Assembly: GCF_003202435.1 (NCBI RefSeq) | Contig: NZ_QJHK01000004.1 | Location: 124,001-188,000 of the forward strand | DNA length: 64,000 bases | Direction: 5' to 3' | DNA from: Flavobacterium cheongpyeongense | GTDB taxonomy: Bacteria > Bacteroidota > Bacteroidia > Flavobacteriales > Flavobacteriaceae | In this document: positions 23,169 to 31,863 of the stretch, one piece after another | How the letters are laid out: every line of letters begins with the position of its first letter | Numbering within the stretch: the stretch's first letter is position 1 | Made by a program: the position numbers and the translations under genes | Notes under the pieces: generated by a model | Told to the model about the DNA's origin: nothing | Database searches by the model: none | The model's input: only the letters and a program-made list of their open reading frames with translations

Positions 23169-25175
23169 TTATTTTATTTTAAATCGCAATCCTGCATAAT
23201 ACATTTGCCCAAAAATTGGCGCATATGCTATAGAAGCATCAAAGTTAGACCCAAATGGATCATCAGCACCTAAAATTGCTTTTTTCTGTTTGTAATTCCC
23301 AATATTCTCTCCCCCGATATAAATTTCGAAAACCGAAGAAAAAACCCGGGTCACCTGAGCATTCATAACTGCATAAGATGGGGAAAATTCAGGAAACTGG
23401 TTTGTAGCAGGATTTGATGCCGTATAGGGCAATTGCTGTTTTCCGGACCAGTTAAATGTATAATCAAATTTCCATTGTTTATCATCATTAACCGGAGTCT
23501 CATATTCCAGATTGCCTAGAAAACGGTGTTTTGCCTGCAACGGACGCTGAAATGTTCCTCTTAAATAATCCGTTTGAATGTCGTAATATTTATAAGCTGT
23601 TCTCAAATTTAGATTGTGAACCAGCTCATAATTAAACTCTATCTGTAAACTATTTGCAAATGAGTTTCCTTTCAGATTATAAAACAAAACTTGCTGTGGA
23701 CTTTGCATCAGATCGACAACGGCCTGATTTTGAAAATCGGTTCTGTAAATATCAAAGCCTGCTTCGGCATTTTTATTGAAAATTTTAAATTTCTGAGAAA
23801 AACTTAATCCATAATTCCATGCAATTTCAGCATTCAAACCATAAATTTTCCCATTATTGTCTAAAAATGAAAAAGTTCTGGAACTTGCAAAAAGCTGTTG
23901 ATTTTCTGCAAAAATATTAGCAGAACGCTTTCCTCTGCCAGCAGAAAAACGAACTATTCCGTCTTTCCACGGATTGTATCGCATGTGTAGTCGGGGCGTA
24001 ACGAAAAAACCTAAGCGGTTATGATTATCAACCCTTCCACCCAAAATCAAACTGAAATTATCTGTGTTATCATACGTGTATTCAAAAAATGCCCCAACTG
24101 AATTATCAATTCGGCTATAATCATTTACATTCACAAATTCCTGATATTCATCGTAAGTAAAATTCAGACCGGTCGTGAATTTGTGCATGGTATTATTGAT
24201 AATCGAATTGAAAATTAAATTCGAATAAAAACTATTTTGTTTAATATCATATTGATTTAATCCAAAATAAGAATCTTGTTTATGACTATTAAAAGCATTT
24301 TGAAAACCGATACTTTGATAGGGCATGTCCTTAAAAACGTAACCAATTTTTGTCGATACATCAAAACGTTCGGTATTGATTTCAGAACCCCAGTAATTTG
24401 TAGTTCCACGGTCTTGATCTTTATCAAAATCAACTTCTCCGGTTTGTTTTTTATCATTCATATATCTGAAATTGACAAAACTCACCAAACCACTATCAGG
24501 ATTATAATATTGGTAACGGTTTAAAATATTGATTTGTTTTCCTAATGGATTGTCCAAAAAACCGTCATCGTTCATATCGTTTTTCGCCACGCGTGCATTG
24601 CCATGAACAAACAGACTGGTAGCCCATTTGTCTGATATTTTTTTATTAAAATGAGTATTCAGTTCAAAACGGGCATCTGTAGAACCGTAAGCATTCAGGA
24701 AAAACGGAATGTCGCTTAAAGGCTTTAAAAGTTCCGTGTTTATTTGTCCGGAAATACTTTCATACCCATTAATTACACTTCCTGCGCCTTTAGTAATCTG
24801 AACACTTTCAATCCATGTTCCTGGTGTGAAAGATAATCCATAAGCCTGAGAAGCACCTCGAACCGACGGAATATTTTCTTCGGTAATCATCAGGTAGGGA
24901 CTGGTTAAACCTAACATTTTTATTTGTTTGGTTCCCGTCAAGGCATCAGAAAAATTGACATCGATTGAAGGATTTGTTTCAAAACTTTCTGCCAGATTGC
25001 AGCAAGCCGCTTTTAGTAATTCCTTGCTGGTAATAACAGTTGTATTAGCGGTAAGTGTATAGGATTTCTTAAGTCCTTTTTGCTTTTTTGTCACTTTTAC
25101 TTCCTCTAAGTCTTCTTGCGAAAATGCAGAAAAAGAAAGCAAAAACACCATAAAAAGCATGATATTTTTTTGCAT
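23169..25175 (-). CDS. TonB-dependent outer-membrane receptor (metal-linked)
   Basis: A 668-aa receptor with signal peptide (about 1-19), plug domain (about 35-150) and 22-strand barrel ending in a C-terminal aromatic-type strand (YYAGLRFKIK). It lacks the N-terminal carboxypeptidase-regulatory repeat common in flavobacterial receptors. The plug contains KAACCNLAESFETNPSIDV with a Cys-Cys pair and GTKQIKMLGL, a variant I associate with receptors that sit beside HMA proteins. Neighbours on both sides are cysteine-rich metal-type proteins, so uptake or sensing of copper or a similar metal is inferred, not shown. Confidence 0.9.
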   Translation of the reverse strand: MQKNIMLFMVFLLSFSAFSQEDLEEVKVTKKQKGLKKSYTLTANTTVITSKELLKAACCNLAESFETNPSIDVNFSDALTGTKQIKMLGLTSPYLMITEENIPSVRGASQAYGLSFTPGTWIESVQITKGAGSVINGYESISGQINTELLKPLSDIPFFLNAYGSTDARFELNTHFNKKISDKWATSLFVHGNARVAKNDMNDDGFLDNPLGKQINILNRYQYYNPDSGLVSFVNFRYMNDKKQTGEVDFDKDQDRGTTNYWGSEINTERFDVSTKIGYVFKDMPYQSIGFQNAFNSHKQDSYFGLNQYDIKQNSFYSNLIFNSIINNTMHKFTTGLNFTYDEYQEFVNVNDYSRIDNSVGAFFEYTYDNTDNFSLILGGRVDNHNRLGFFVTPRLHMRYNPWKDGIVRFSAGRGKRSANIFAENQQLFASSRTFSFLDNNGKIYGLNAEIAWNYGLSFSQKFKIFNKNAEAGFDIYRTDFQNQAVVDLMQSPQQVLFYNLKGNSFANSLQIEFNYELVHNLNLRTAYKYYDIQTDYLRGTFQRPLQAKHRFLGNLEYETPVNDDKQWKFDYTFNWSGKQQLPYTASNPATNQFPEFSPSYAVMNAQVTRVFSSVFEIYIGGENIGNYKQKKAILGADDPFGSNFDASIAYAPIFGQMYYAGLRFKIK

Positions 25176-25288
25176 AAAAAAGATTTTAATTTATTTAGAA
25201 ATTTTTGTTTTAAAGATTCTCAATAAATTAAGAAACATTAAAACAGCATATCTCAAGCCACAAAAAGGCTTGCTTCTAAATATTAAAA

Positions 25289-25681
25289 TCAGGAATAAAA
25301 AATGTATTGATTGTATAATTTGAATAAGGGAGGTGCATTTGCATCAGCATAATACGAAATGATCTGATTGCTTTTAAAATTCGGTACAGACAAAAAAGCA
25401 ATGGCTTTGTATTCCTGAATTACTGCAGAAAATGCAAACTGAAAGAAGAAAATTTTAAAGGTCGCATCATCTGATTTTTTTTCAAATTTAACTACCTTGT
25501 CTTTACAACAGGAAGATTTTTTTTCTTTATCCCCACAACATTTTTTTTCAGGAGAAACTGTAGTACTTAATGAAACCGAAGCAATTTTTCCTCCGCAATA
25601 ATGCACATCAAAAGCGAACCCTATGCTGGAAACCAGTAAAAGGAAAGCTAAAAATACTCCTGTGCACTTCTTTAAATACAT
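25289..25681 (-). CDS. HYC_CC_PP family secreted protein
   Basis: A 130-aa protein with signal peptide. It carries the three features that name the family: FDVHYCGGK around residue 25, cysteine pairs KCCGDKEKKSSCCKD in the middle, and NAPPLFKLYNQ near the end. The His/Cys clusters suggest metal binding. It is the first gene of the module with the TonB receptor and HMA protein, 113 bases upstream of the receptor. Its closest functional statement is association with metal-type receptor loci in Bacteroidota; no activity is known to me. Confidence 0.85.
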   Translation of the reverse strand: MYLKKCTGVFLAFLLLVSSIGFAFDVHYCGGKIASVSLSTTVSPEKKCCGDKEKKSSCCKDKVVKFEKKSDDATFKIFFFQFAFSAVIQEYKAIAFLSVPNFKSNQIISYYADANAPPLFKLYNQYIFYS

Positions 25682-25725
25682 ACTGCAAAAGTATTAAAAA
25701 GCATTTAAAAGAATCTAATAAAAAA

Positions 25726-26172
25726 TTATTTTTTAGGATTTTGCTGCTGATAATAAAACGCAGGAACAAACAACAATATAAATATGGGCTGAATGATAAA
25801 TCTTCTTACATAAAAAAGAAGCCAGTTTGCATCGGGATAATATTCTAAGATTACAAAAAACAATCCCAAAAGCAGTACTAAAAAAAACACATACAAAAAT
25901 GCACTAAATTTCAGAATTTCTATATCCCTAAATAAGGTATAAATAAGTATTAATGATAAAACAGTGTTTAAAGCATAACGAAACAAAAGCCCTGCAAAAA
26001 GCTTAAAATTGTCAACGTAAGGAAATGGCAGTTCTTTAAAATCTGATTCAAAATAAGGAGAAAAAGGATCATAAAACAATTGATTTTCCAAAGCCCTGAT
26101 GCTACCTAAACATGAGACAATCAGAATTGCTATTAGAATTTTTAATTTATTTTGGGCAAGTTTATTTAGCAT
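25726..26172 (-). CDS. Exosortase F system-associated membrane protein
   Basis: A 148-aa membrane protein with about four helices, of the small family found next to xrtF in flavobacteria. Characteristic stretches are LENQLFYDPFSPYFESDF after the first helix and LFRYALNTVLSLILIYTLF in the middle, with a final YVRRFIIQPIFILLFVPAFYYQ helix. It overlaps xrtF by eleven bases, so the two proteins are probably made together and may form a complex. Biochemical role unknown. Confidence 0.88.
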   Translation of the reverse strand: MLNKLAQNKLKILIAILIVSCLGSIRALENQLFYDPFSPYFESDFKELPFPYVDNFKLFAGLLFRYALNTVLSLILIYTLFRDIEILKFSAFLYVFFLVLLLGLFFVILEYYPDANWLLFYVRRFIIQPIFILLFVPAFYYQQQNPKK

Positions 26173-26698
26173 ATTTTGAAAATTTATTCACCCAAAAAAC
26201 CCATAAAGCGAAAACCACTCCATAGATCATCAACGGAAAAAGAACACCGTGAAATAAATGTACCTTTTCAGGATAACGAAATAGTAAAATAGCTAATAAC
26301 GCAATTCTGACAATATTTAGAATATAAATAAAAAGAGTTCCTGATAAAATAAACAAAAAAGTCGTTTTAAATTTTCTGGAAAAAGCAATTACAAACGAAA
26401 TAAATAAAATTATGACACTTACAGCATTGCATCCTTCTACAATCCGAATAACATAATCATTATTATACCAAACCTCTAACCATGGATTTGATACACTTTT
26501 CTGAATAAAAACATCAGAATTAAATGCATGAAGTAACAAATCGACATTATAACCAACAATTCGTGTTATTTCGTCAACATCATCTGACTCAAAATGATTT
26601 AAATAGCTTTTATAAATTAAGGTCAGTAAAATATAAGTGGCAAAAAAAGTTCCTATGAAAATAAGAAAGGGTTTAAATTGTACTAAATATTTTTTCAC
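26162..26698 (-). CDS. xrtF: Exosortase family protein XrtF
   Basis: A 178-aa integral membrane cysteine protease-transpeptidase of the exosortase/archaeosortase superfamily, F type. The putative catalytic triad is visible: Cys90 in EGCNAVSV, Arg131 in NIVRIALL and His150 in HLFHGVLFP, all at helix ends facing outside. Exosortases cut proteins bearing a PEP-CTERM-like tail; no such substrate is recognisable in the window, and XrtF targets are not known to me. GTG start at 26698, with a promoter box 13 bases upstream. Confidence 0.93.
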   Translation of the reverse strand: MKKYLVQFKPFLIFIGTFFATYILLTLIYKSYLNHFESDDVDEITRIVGYNVDLLLHAFNSDVFIQKSVSNPWLEVWYNNDYVIRIVEGCNAVSVIILFISFVIAFSRKFKTTFLFILSGTLFIYILNIVRIALLAILLFRYPEKVHLFHGVLFPLMIYGVVFALWVFWVNKFSKYAK

Positions 26699-26711
26699 GG
26701 GTATTTTTTTT

Positions 26712-26719
26712 CAAATTTA
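26712..26719 (-). promoter_or_regulatory. Promoter box for xrtF
   Basis: TAAATTTG on the minus strand matches TAnnTTTG and lies 13 bases before the GTG start, giving a leader of only about seven bases. The divergent msrC promoter is 25 bases away, so the two may compete. Confidence 0.55.
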
Positions 26720-26744
26720 TGTATTTTTTGAATTCAGCTTTAAA

Positions 26745-26752
26745 TACTTTTG
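26745..26752 (+). promoter_or_regulatory. Promoter box for the methionine sulfoxide reductase gene
   Basis: TACTTTTG, 17 bases before the ATG at 26770. No good -33 TTTG at the usual spacing. Confidence 0.6.
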
Positions 26753-26769
26753 TATAAAATTTTCACATT

Positions 26770-27225
26770 ATGACATTTCAGGAATTACAGCCAAAAATTT
26801 CAGCTATTGTAGCTGATACAAATACAGCCCGGGAAGAAAAATTACTGGCAGTCTGTCAGTTATTAAACGAAAATATTGACTACTACAATTGGGTTGGTTT
26901 TTACTTTGCCAATCATGATAACAAAACTTTGCATTTGGGACCTTATGTGGGTGCTGAAACGGATCATACGGTTATCCCTTTCGGAAAAGGAATTTGTGGT
27001 CAGGTTGCTGAAAGCAATGCTAATTTTGTCGTTCCGGATGTTAAGGCTCAGGACAACTATATTGCCTGCAGTTTTACTGTAAAATCAGAAATTGTTGTAC
27101 CATTATTTGTAAACGGAATAAACATTGGACAAATTGATATTGACAGTCATGTTATCGATCCTTTTACAGAAGCAGACGAACGATTTTTAGAATTTGTAAA
27201 TCAGGAAGTTGCTAAATTATTTTAA
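26770..27225 (+). CDS. msrC: Free methionine-(R)-sulfoxide reductase (GAF domain)
   Basis: A 151-aa single GAF-domain enzyme that reduces free Met-R-sulfoxide using thioredoxin. Cys76 (GKGICGQVAE) and Cys100 (NYIACSFTVKSEIVVPL) match the spacing of E. coli Cys94 and Cys118, the resolving and catalytic pair. The third E. coli cysteine (Cys84) is replaced here by His66, as in some relatives. NWVGFYF and the substrate-pocket acidic residues DSHVID are present. Monocistronic, divergent from xrtF. Confidence 0.9.
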   Translation: MTFQELQPKISAIVADTNTAREEKLLAVCQLLNENIDYYNWVGFYFANHDNKTLHLGPYVGAETDHTVIPFGKGICGQVAESNANFVVPDVKAQDNYIACSFTVKSEIVVPLFVNGINIGQIDIDSHVIDPFTEADERFLEFVNQEVAKLF

Positions 27226-27258
27226 AAGCACTATTTTTATTAGAAAAGGATAGGATAA

Positions 27259-27948
27259 ATGAAAAAATATGTATTCCACTTATTATATATCTTATTTTCT
27301 GTTAGCCTTTCTGCGCAAATTAATCTGATCTCAAAGAAAGTTTATCTTGACTCATTAGATCGTGAAGCAACTCCGGAAAATTACAGCTACACAAGAGTAA
27401 TCACTAATTATTCTCAAAAAAGTGCGCGTTATGTTGTTACTGATTTTTATAAAAACGGAAGAAAAAAAATGACAGGTTCGTCATTAAACAAAGATGTTTT
27501 AATAAAAGACGGCGAATTTATTTATTACTACAAAAACAACTCAAAAGAAGCGGTTATAAATTATTCTGAAAATCACAAAGTCGGCAAAGAATTTAATTGG
27601 TACGAAAACAAAGATATAAAATCTGAAAAAGAGAATTTCTGGAATCCTAAAACTAAAACAACTCAAACCCATATTCTTAACTTCTGGACTAAAAACAAAG
27701 AACAAACCGTGACTAATGGAAACGGAGAATATGAAGACACTATCGGAGCTGTTACTGAAAAAGGAACTGTAAAAAATGGACTAAAGCAAGGCGAATGGAC
27801 CGGAAAGGATACTGTACTAAAAATAACATTTATCGAAAATTACGACAAAGGAATTTTGATTTCAGGAAGCAGTACAGATGAAAATAATGTAAAAACTTCT
27901 TATTCTTCTTTAAATAAAAAACAGACAGTCAAAAACAGTCAGAGATAA
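27259..27948 (+). CDS. Secreted MORN-like repeat protein
   Basis: A 229-aa exported protein (signal peptide ending SLSAQ at about residue 20). It contains degenerate MORN-type units of the YwqK kind: DFYKNGRKKMTG, GEFIYYYKNNSKEAVINY, NWYENKDIKSEKE and GTVKNGLKQGEWTG. It is a paralogue of the next gene over its whole length but stops where that protein continues into a TonB domain. An AGGATAGGAT sequence just before the ATG could act as an unusually good ribosome site for this genome. Function unknown. Confidence 0.78.
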   Translation: MKKYVFHLLYILFSVSLSAQINLISKKVYLDSLDREATPENYSYTRVITNYSQKSARYVVTDFYKNGRKKMTGSSLNKDVLIKDGEFIYYYKNNSKEAVINYSENHKVGKEFNWYENKDIKSEKENFWNPKTKTTQTHILNFWTKNKEQTVTNGNGEYEDTIGAVTEKGTVKNGLKQGEWTGKDTVLKITFIENYDKGILISGSSTDENNVKTSYSSLNKKQTVKNSQR

Positions 27949-28005
27949 TAATTCAGTAGTTTCAAAATTATTTTAAAAACTTAAGCATATCACTATAAAT
28001 AAATT

Positions 28006-28950
28006 ATGAAAAAAAAACTTTTAATTGCATTGTTATTCTCTCTTCCTATTTTACTTCTTTCGCAAAATTCAACTGATAAAATCATCTATTCTGATTCGAT
28101 TGGAAAAGACGCTTCAAAAGAAAATCACAGCTTTTACAGAATTATAAAAGATTATTATAACGAAAAGGATACCTATCAAGTTAAAGATTACTATAAATCC
28201 GGAGTATTAAAAATGGAATCTATTTCTAAAACAAAAGATGGCTATTCAAGAGAAGGTGAGTGTACACACTATTATGAAAATGGAAAGAAAAAAAGAACAG
28301 AAAATTATCTTAAATCAAGACTAAATGGCATTTTTTCAGAATGGTATGAAAATGGAAATCCTAAATTAAGAGCTGAATATGTTGAATCCGAAAAAGGATT
28401 TAGCTCCGATTTAAAAATTTATGATTTTTGGAATACCAAAAATGAGCAGATAGTTAAGAATGGAAACGGCACCTATGAAGAAATTGGCGAAAAATATGCT
28501 GCAAAAGGAAATGTCAAAAATGGATTTAAAGATGGTGAATGGAAAGGCATTAATGAAGTTACAAACTATCAATACACTGATATATATGATAACGGAAAGT
28601 TTATTTCTGGAAAAAGTATAAATTCTGAAGGCAAAGAAAGACAATACACTGTTTTGGAATCAAGACCTTTACCTGAAAAAGGAATTTCTGATTTTTATAA
28701 ATTTATAGGCGCAAACTTTACAAAAACAAAAGAAGCAGTACTTAATAAAATCTCCGGAAGATTAGTCGTCCAGTTTGTAATTGAAAGAGACGGCAAAATC
28801 GTTGAGCCAAAAATCTTAAAATCATTAGGATACGGCCTTGATGAAGAAGCTATGAGAGTAGTAACCAGTTATGAAAACTGGATTCCCGGGCAGCAAAGAG
28901 GTATGCCAGTCAGAGTTTTATATTCTATACCAATAACAGTCTCAAATTAA
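28006..28950 (+). CDS. MORN-like repeats fused to a TonB C-terminal domain
   Basis: A 314-aa exported protein. After a signal peptide (about 1-20) come MORN-type units (DYYKSGVLKMES, THYYENGKKKRTENY, SEWYENGNPKLRAEY, GNVKNGFKDGEWKG), and from about residue 235 a TonB-type domain: GRLVVQFVIERDGKIVEPKILKSLGYGLDEEA and VLYSIPITVS. In flavobacteria such domains occur on proteins that are not classical energy transducers. There is no proline-rich spanning region and no membrane anchor beyond the signal, so it may interact with TonB boxes or envelope proteins. Follows its paralogue after 57 bases. Confidence 0.85.
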   Translation: MKKKLLIALLFSLPILLLSQNSTDKIIYSDSIGKDASKENHSFYRIIKDYYNEKDTYQVKDYYKSGVLKMESISKTKDGYSREGECTHYYENGKKKRTENYLKSRLNGIFSEWYENGNPKLRAEYVESEKGFSSDLKIYDFWNTKNEQIVKNGNGTYEEIGEKYAAKGNVKNGFKDGEWKGINEVTNYQYTDIYDNGKFISGKSINSEGKERQYTVLESRPLPEKGISDFYKFIGANFTKTKEAVLNKISGRLVVQFVIERDGKIVEPKILKSLGYGLDEEAMRVVTSYENWIPGQQRGMPVRVLYSIPITVSN

Positions 28951-29019
28951 TAAAATAAAGAATCCCAAAATTATTCAAAAACAAAAATCAATATTCTTTT
29001 TTAGATTCTTTTATTTTTG

Positions 29020-29051
29020 TTTGATTTTTTTGTTTTTTTAATCTAATTTTG
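29020..29051 (+). promoter_or_regulatory. Complete promoter of rpsO (-33 and -7)
   Basis: TTTG at 29020-29023 and TAATTTTG at 29044-29051 with 20 bases between them. This is the best full match to the Bacteroidota consensus in the window and predicts a leader of about 50 bases. Confidence 0.75.
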
Positions 29052-29106
29052 CACCCGTCTTACAAAAGATGTATGACATACATAAAAATCATTAAATAAT
29101 ATTGGA

Positions 29107-29373
29107 ATGTATTTAACTAAAGAAAAGAAAGAAGAGATTTTTGCACAGCACGGTGGAGCAACAAACACTGGAAGCGCAGAAGGTCAGATTGCATTGTTCA
29201 CTTACAGAATTTCACACTTAACTGAGCATTTGAAAAAAAATCGTCACGATTATAACACTGAGCGTTCTCTTGTACTACTAGTAGGTAAAAGAAGAGCTTT
29301 GTTAGATTACTTGAAAAAGAAAGAAATTAACAGATATCGTGAGATTATCAAAGTATTGAATATCAGAAAATAA
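29107..29373 (+). CDS. rpsO: Ribosomal protein S15
   Basis: An 88-aa primary rRNA-binding protein of the 30S subunit. The family pattern is present: FAQHGGATNTGSAEGQIALFTYRI, HLKKNRHDYNTERSL and GKRRALLDYLKKKEINRY. In many bacteria rpsO and pnp form a conserved pair, as here. A hairpin terminator lies between them, so pnp depends on read-through or on its own promoter. Confidence 0.97.
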   Translation: MYLTKEKKEEIFAQHGGATNTGSAEGQIALFTYRISHLTEHLKKNRHDYNTERSLVLLVGKRRALLDYLKKKEINRYREIIKVLNIRK

Positions 29374-29382
29374 TCAATATAT

Positions 29383-29416
29383 AAAAGAGGTGCGAGAGTG
29401 CCTCTTTTTGTTTTTA
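29383..29416 (+). terminator. Terminator between rpsO and pnp
   Basis: AAAAGAGG pairs with CCTCTTTT around a ten-base loop, followed by TGTTTTT. Probably partial, leaving some read-through into pnp. Confidence 0.75.
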
Positions 29417-29468
29417 CAATACACAAGTCTTACAGGACTTGTTACAAGAAAAAAGTTTGGTTTTTCAT

Positions 29469-29522
29469 TGGGTTTTAGACAACAACTACACACAACAACA
29501 ACTACAACACAACTAAAACCCA
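29469..29522 (+). promoter_or_regulatory. pnp leader stem with a CA-rich loop
   Basis: TGGGTTTTAG (29469-29478) and CTAAAACCCA (29513-29522) form a perfect 10-bp stem closing a 34-base loop made almost only of A and C, ending 26 bases before the pnp start. In E. coli, pnp is autoregulated through a leader stem processed by RNase III; this element is in the right place for a similar control, but that is inference. Confidence 0.6.
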
Positions 29523-29548
29523 TTGTATAATCAATTAGGAAAAAATTT

Positions 29549-31684
29549 ATGATTCCACAATTATTTGTAGAAAAAATCGATTTAGGTGATGGAAGAAGCA
29601 TCACAATCGAGACAGGACGTTTAGCAAAACAAGCTGACGGTTCTGTAGTAGTTAGAATGGGCGACACAATGATTCTTGCAACAGCAGTTTCAGCTCGCAC
29701 CAGCAACCCAGGCGTTGATTTTTTACCATTAACGGTAGATTATCGCGAAAAATTTGCAGCAGCTGGTCGTTTCCCGGGAGGTTTCTTTAAGAGAGAAGCT
29801 CGACCAAGCGACAGCGAAGTACTAACAATGAGATTAGTAGACCGTGTTTTACGTCCGCTTTTCCCAGACGATTACCACGCTGAAACACAGGTTATGATTC
29901 AGTTAATGTCACATGACGAAACTGTTATGCCAGATGCATTAGCTGGTTTAGCTGCTTCTGCAGCATTAGCTGTTTCGGATATTCCATTTTACAACCTAAT
30001 TTCAGAAGTACGTGTTGCCCGTATTAACGGGAAATTAGTAATCAACCCAAGCAGAGAAGATTTGGAAAAATCAGACATCGATATGATGATTGGTGCCTCT
30101 ATGGATTCTGTTGCAATGGTTGAAGGTGAGATGAAAGAAATCTCAGAAGCCGAAATGATCGAAGCAATTAAATTTGCGCACGAAGCCATCAAAGTTCAAA
30201 TTGAAGCACAATACCGTTTACAGGCTGCTTTTGGTAAAAAAGAAATCCGTACTTACGAAGGTGAGAGAGAAAACGAAGAAATTTACAAAAAAGTAAAAGA
30301 AGCTGCATACGATAAAATTTATGCTATTGCAAAAGTTGGTTCAGCTAAACATGAAAGAAGTGCTGCATTTGCTGAAGTAAAAGAAGAAGTAAAAGCTTTG
30401 TTCACTGAAGAAGAATTGGCTGCTGACGGTGATTTAGTTTCTAAATATTTCTACAAAACAAACAAAGAAGCAGTTCGTAATGTAGTATTAGAATTAGGTG
30501 TACGCCTTGACGGTAGAAAAACTACAGATATCAGACCAATCTGGTGTGAAACTGATTATTTACCAAGAGTACACGGTTCTTCATTATTTACACGTGGAGA
30601 AACGCAGGCTTTGGCAACAGTAACTTTAGGAACTTCCAGAGAAGCTAACCAAATCGATTCTCCATCTGAACAAGGTGAAGAGAAATTCTACTTACACTAT
30701 AACTTCCCTCCTTTCTCTACTGGTGAAGCAAAACCACTAAGAGGAACTTCAAGAAGAGAAGTTGGTCACGGTAACTTAGCTCAAAGAGCTTTAAAAAATA
30801 TGATTCCTGCAGATTGCCCTTATACAATACGTATTGTCTCTGAAGTTTTAGAATCTAATGGCTCTTCTTCTATGGCAACAGTTTGTGCTGGAACAATGGC
30901 GCTTATGGATGCCGGGGTTCAAATGGTAAAACCTGTTTCTGGTATTGCTATGGGATTAATTACTGACGGTGAGAAATTTGCTGTATTGTCTGATATTCTT
31001 GGTGATGAAGATCACTTAGGGGATATGGACTTTAAAGTAACCGGAACTGCTGATGGTATTACGGCTTGCCAAATGGATATTAAAATTGATGGTTTACGTT
31101 ACGATATTATGGAGCAGGCATTAGCCCAGGCTCGTGATGGACGTTTGCATATTTTAGGAAAATTAACTGAAACTATTGCTGCACCAAGAGCTGACGTAAA
31201 AGCACATTCTCCAAAAATCATTACCAGAACTATTCCTGGAAACTTTATTGGAGCATTGATTGGACCTGGAGGAAAAGTAATTCAGGAGTTACAAAAAGCT
31301 ACCGGAACAACTATCGTTATCAACGAGGTTGACGAGCAAGGTATTATTGAGATTTTAGGTACTGATCCTGCCGGAATTGAAGCAGTATTGGCAAAAATTG
31401 CTTCTATTACTTTCAAACCACAAATGGGAGAAGCTTACGAAGTTAAAGTAATTAAAATGCTTGATTTTGGAGCCGTTGTAGAATATACTGCTGCACCTGG
31501 AAACGAAGTATTACTTCACGTATCTGAATTAGCATGGGAACGCACTGAAAACGTTGCCGATGTCGTTAAAATGGGAGATGTTTTCCAAGTGAAGTATCTT
31601 GGACTTGATCCTAAAACTAAAAAGGAAAAAGTCTCTAAAAAAGCACTTGTTCCAAGACCTCCGCGTGAGGAGAAAAAAGAGTAA
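29549..31684 (+). CDS. pnp: Polyribonucleotide nucleotidyltransferase
   Basis: PNPase, the phosphorolytic 3'-5' exoribonuclease of mRNA decay; it can also add tails. Domains in order: first RNase PH domain (about 5-215), helical linker, second RNase PH domain (about 310-540, with [23 protein letters not shown] and the catalytic-region [19 protein letters not shown]), KH domain (about 560-615, [16 protein letters not shown]) and S1 domain (about 625-695, [16 protein letters not shown]). Length 711 aa is normal. Preceded by a leader hairpin and followed by a strong terminator. Confidence 0.97.
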   Translation: MIPQLFVEKIDLGDGRSITIETGRLAKQADGSVVVRMGDTMILATAVSARTSNPGVDFLPLTVDYREKFAAAGRFPGGFFKREARPSDSEVLTMRLVDRVLRPLFPDDYHAETQVMIQLMSHDETVMPDALAGLAASAALAVSDIPFYNLISEVRVARINGKLVINPSREDLEKSDIDMMIGASMDSVAMVEGEMKEISEAEMIEAIKFAHEAIKVQIEAQYRLQAAFGKKEIRTYEGERENEEIYKKVKEAAYDKIYAIAKVGSAKHERSAAFAEVKEEVKALFTEEELAADGDLVSKYFYKTNKEAVRNVVLELGVRLDGRKTTDIRPIWCETDYLPRVHGSSLFTRGETQALATVTLGTSREANQIDSPSEQGEEKFYLHYNFPPFSTGEAKPLRGTSRREVGHGNLAQRALKNMIPADCPYTIRIVSEVLESNGSSSMATVCAGTMALMDAGVQMVKPVSGIAMGLITDGEKFAVLSDILGDEDHLGDMDFKVTGTADGITACQMDIKIDGLRYDIMEQALAQARDGRLHILGKLTETIAAPRADVKAHSPKIITRTIPGNFIGALIGPGGKVIQELQKATGTTIVINEVDEQGIIEILGTDPAGIEAVLAKIASITFKPQMGEAYEVKVIKMLDFGAVVEYTAAPGNEVLLHVSELAWERTENVADVVKMGDVFQVKYLGLDPKTKKEKVSKKALVPRPPREEKKE

Positions 31685-31717
31685 TCAGATCTTAGTTTAC
31701 TAAAGGTTTATTCATAG

Positions 31718-31756
31718 AAAACCCCAAATTCAGATAAATGAATTTGGGGTTTTTCG
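31718..31756 (+). terminator. Terminator after pnp
   Basis: AAAACCCCAAATTCA pairs perfectly with TGAATTTGGGGTTTT (15 bp) around a six-base loop, with a T-run at the 3' side. Confidence 0.92.
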
Positions 31757-31821
31757 TTAAAAAAACAAATTATTTTATTACAATTTAACACAAATACACG
31801 AAATTTATAACATTTTTTTAA

Positions 31822-31829
31822 TACTTTTG
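31822..31829 (+). promoter_or_regulatory. Promoter box of the receptor/DUF4249 operon
   Basis: TACTTTTG, 34 bases before the TTG start at 31864. The surrounding 19 bases at 31810-31828 are identical to 46241-46259 in front of comEC. Confidence 0.65.
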
Positions 31830-31863
31830 AAATAGCCAAAACAACTATTAAAACTATAAATCT

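Noticed and set aside
25254..25272. Hairpin CAAGCC/GGCTTG as terminator of the HYC_CC_PP gene
   Set aside because: Only six base pairs and a weak T-run; the three genes are better read as one transcript.
29374..29706. Minus-strand 110-aa reading frame over the pnp start
   Set aside because: It is antisense to the pnp leader and first codons, has low-complexity VVVVV and CSCC runs, and no family resemblance.
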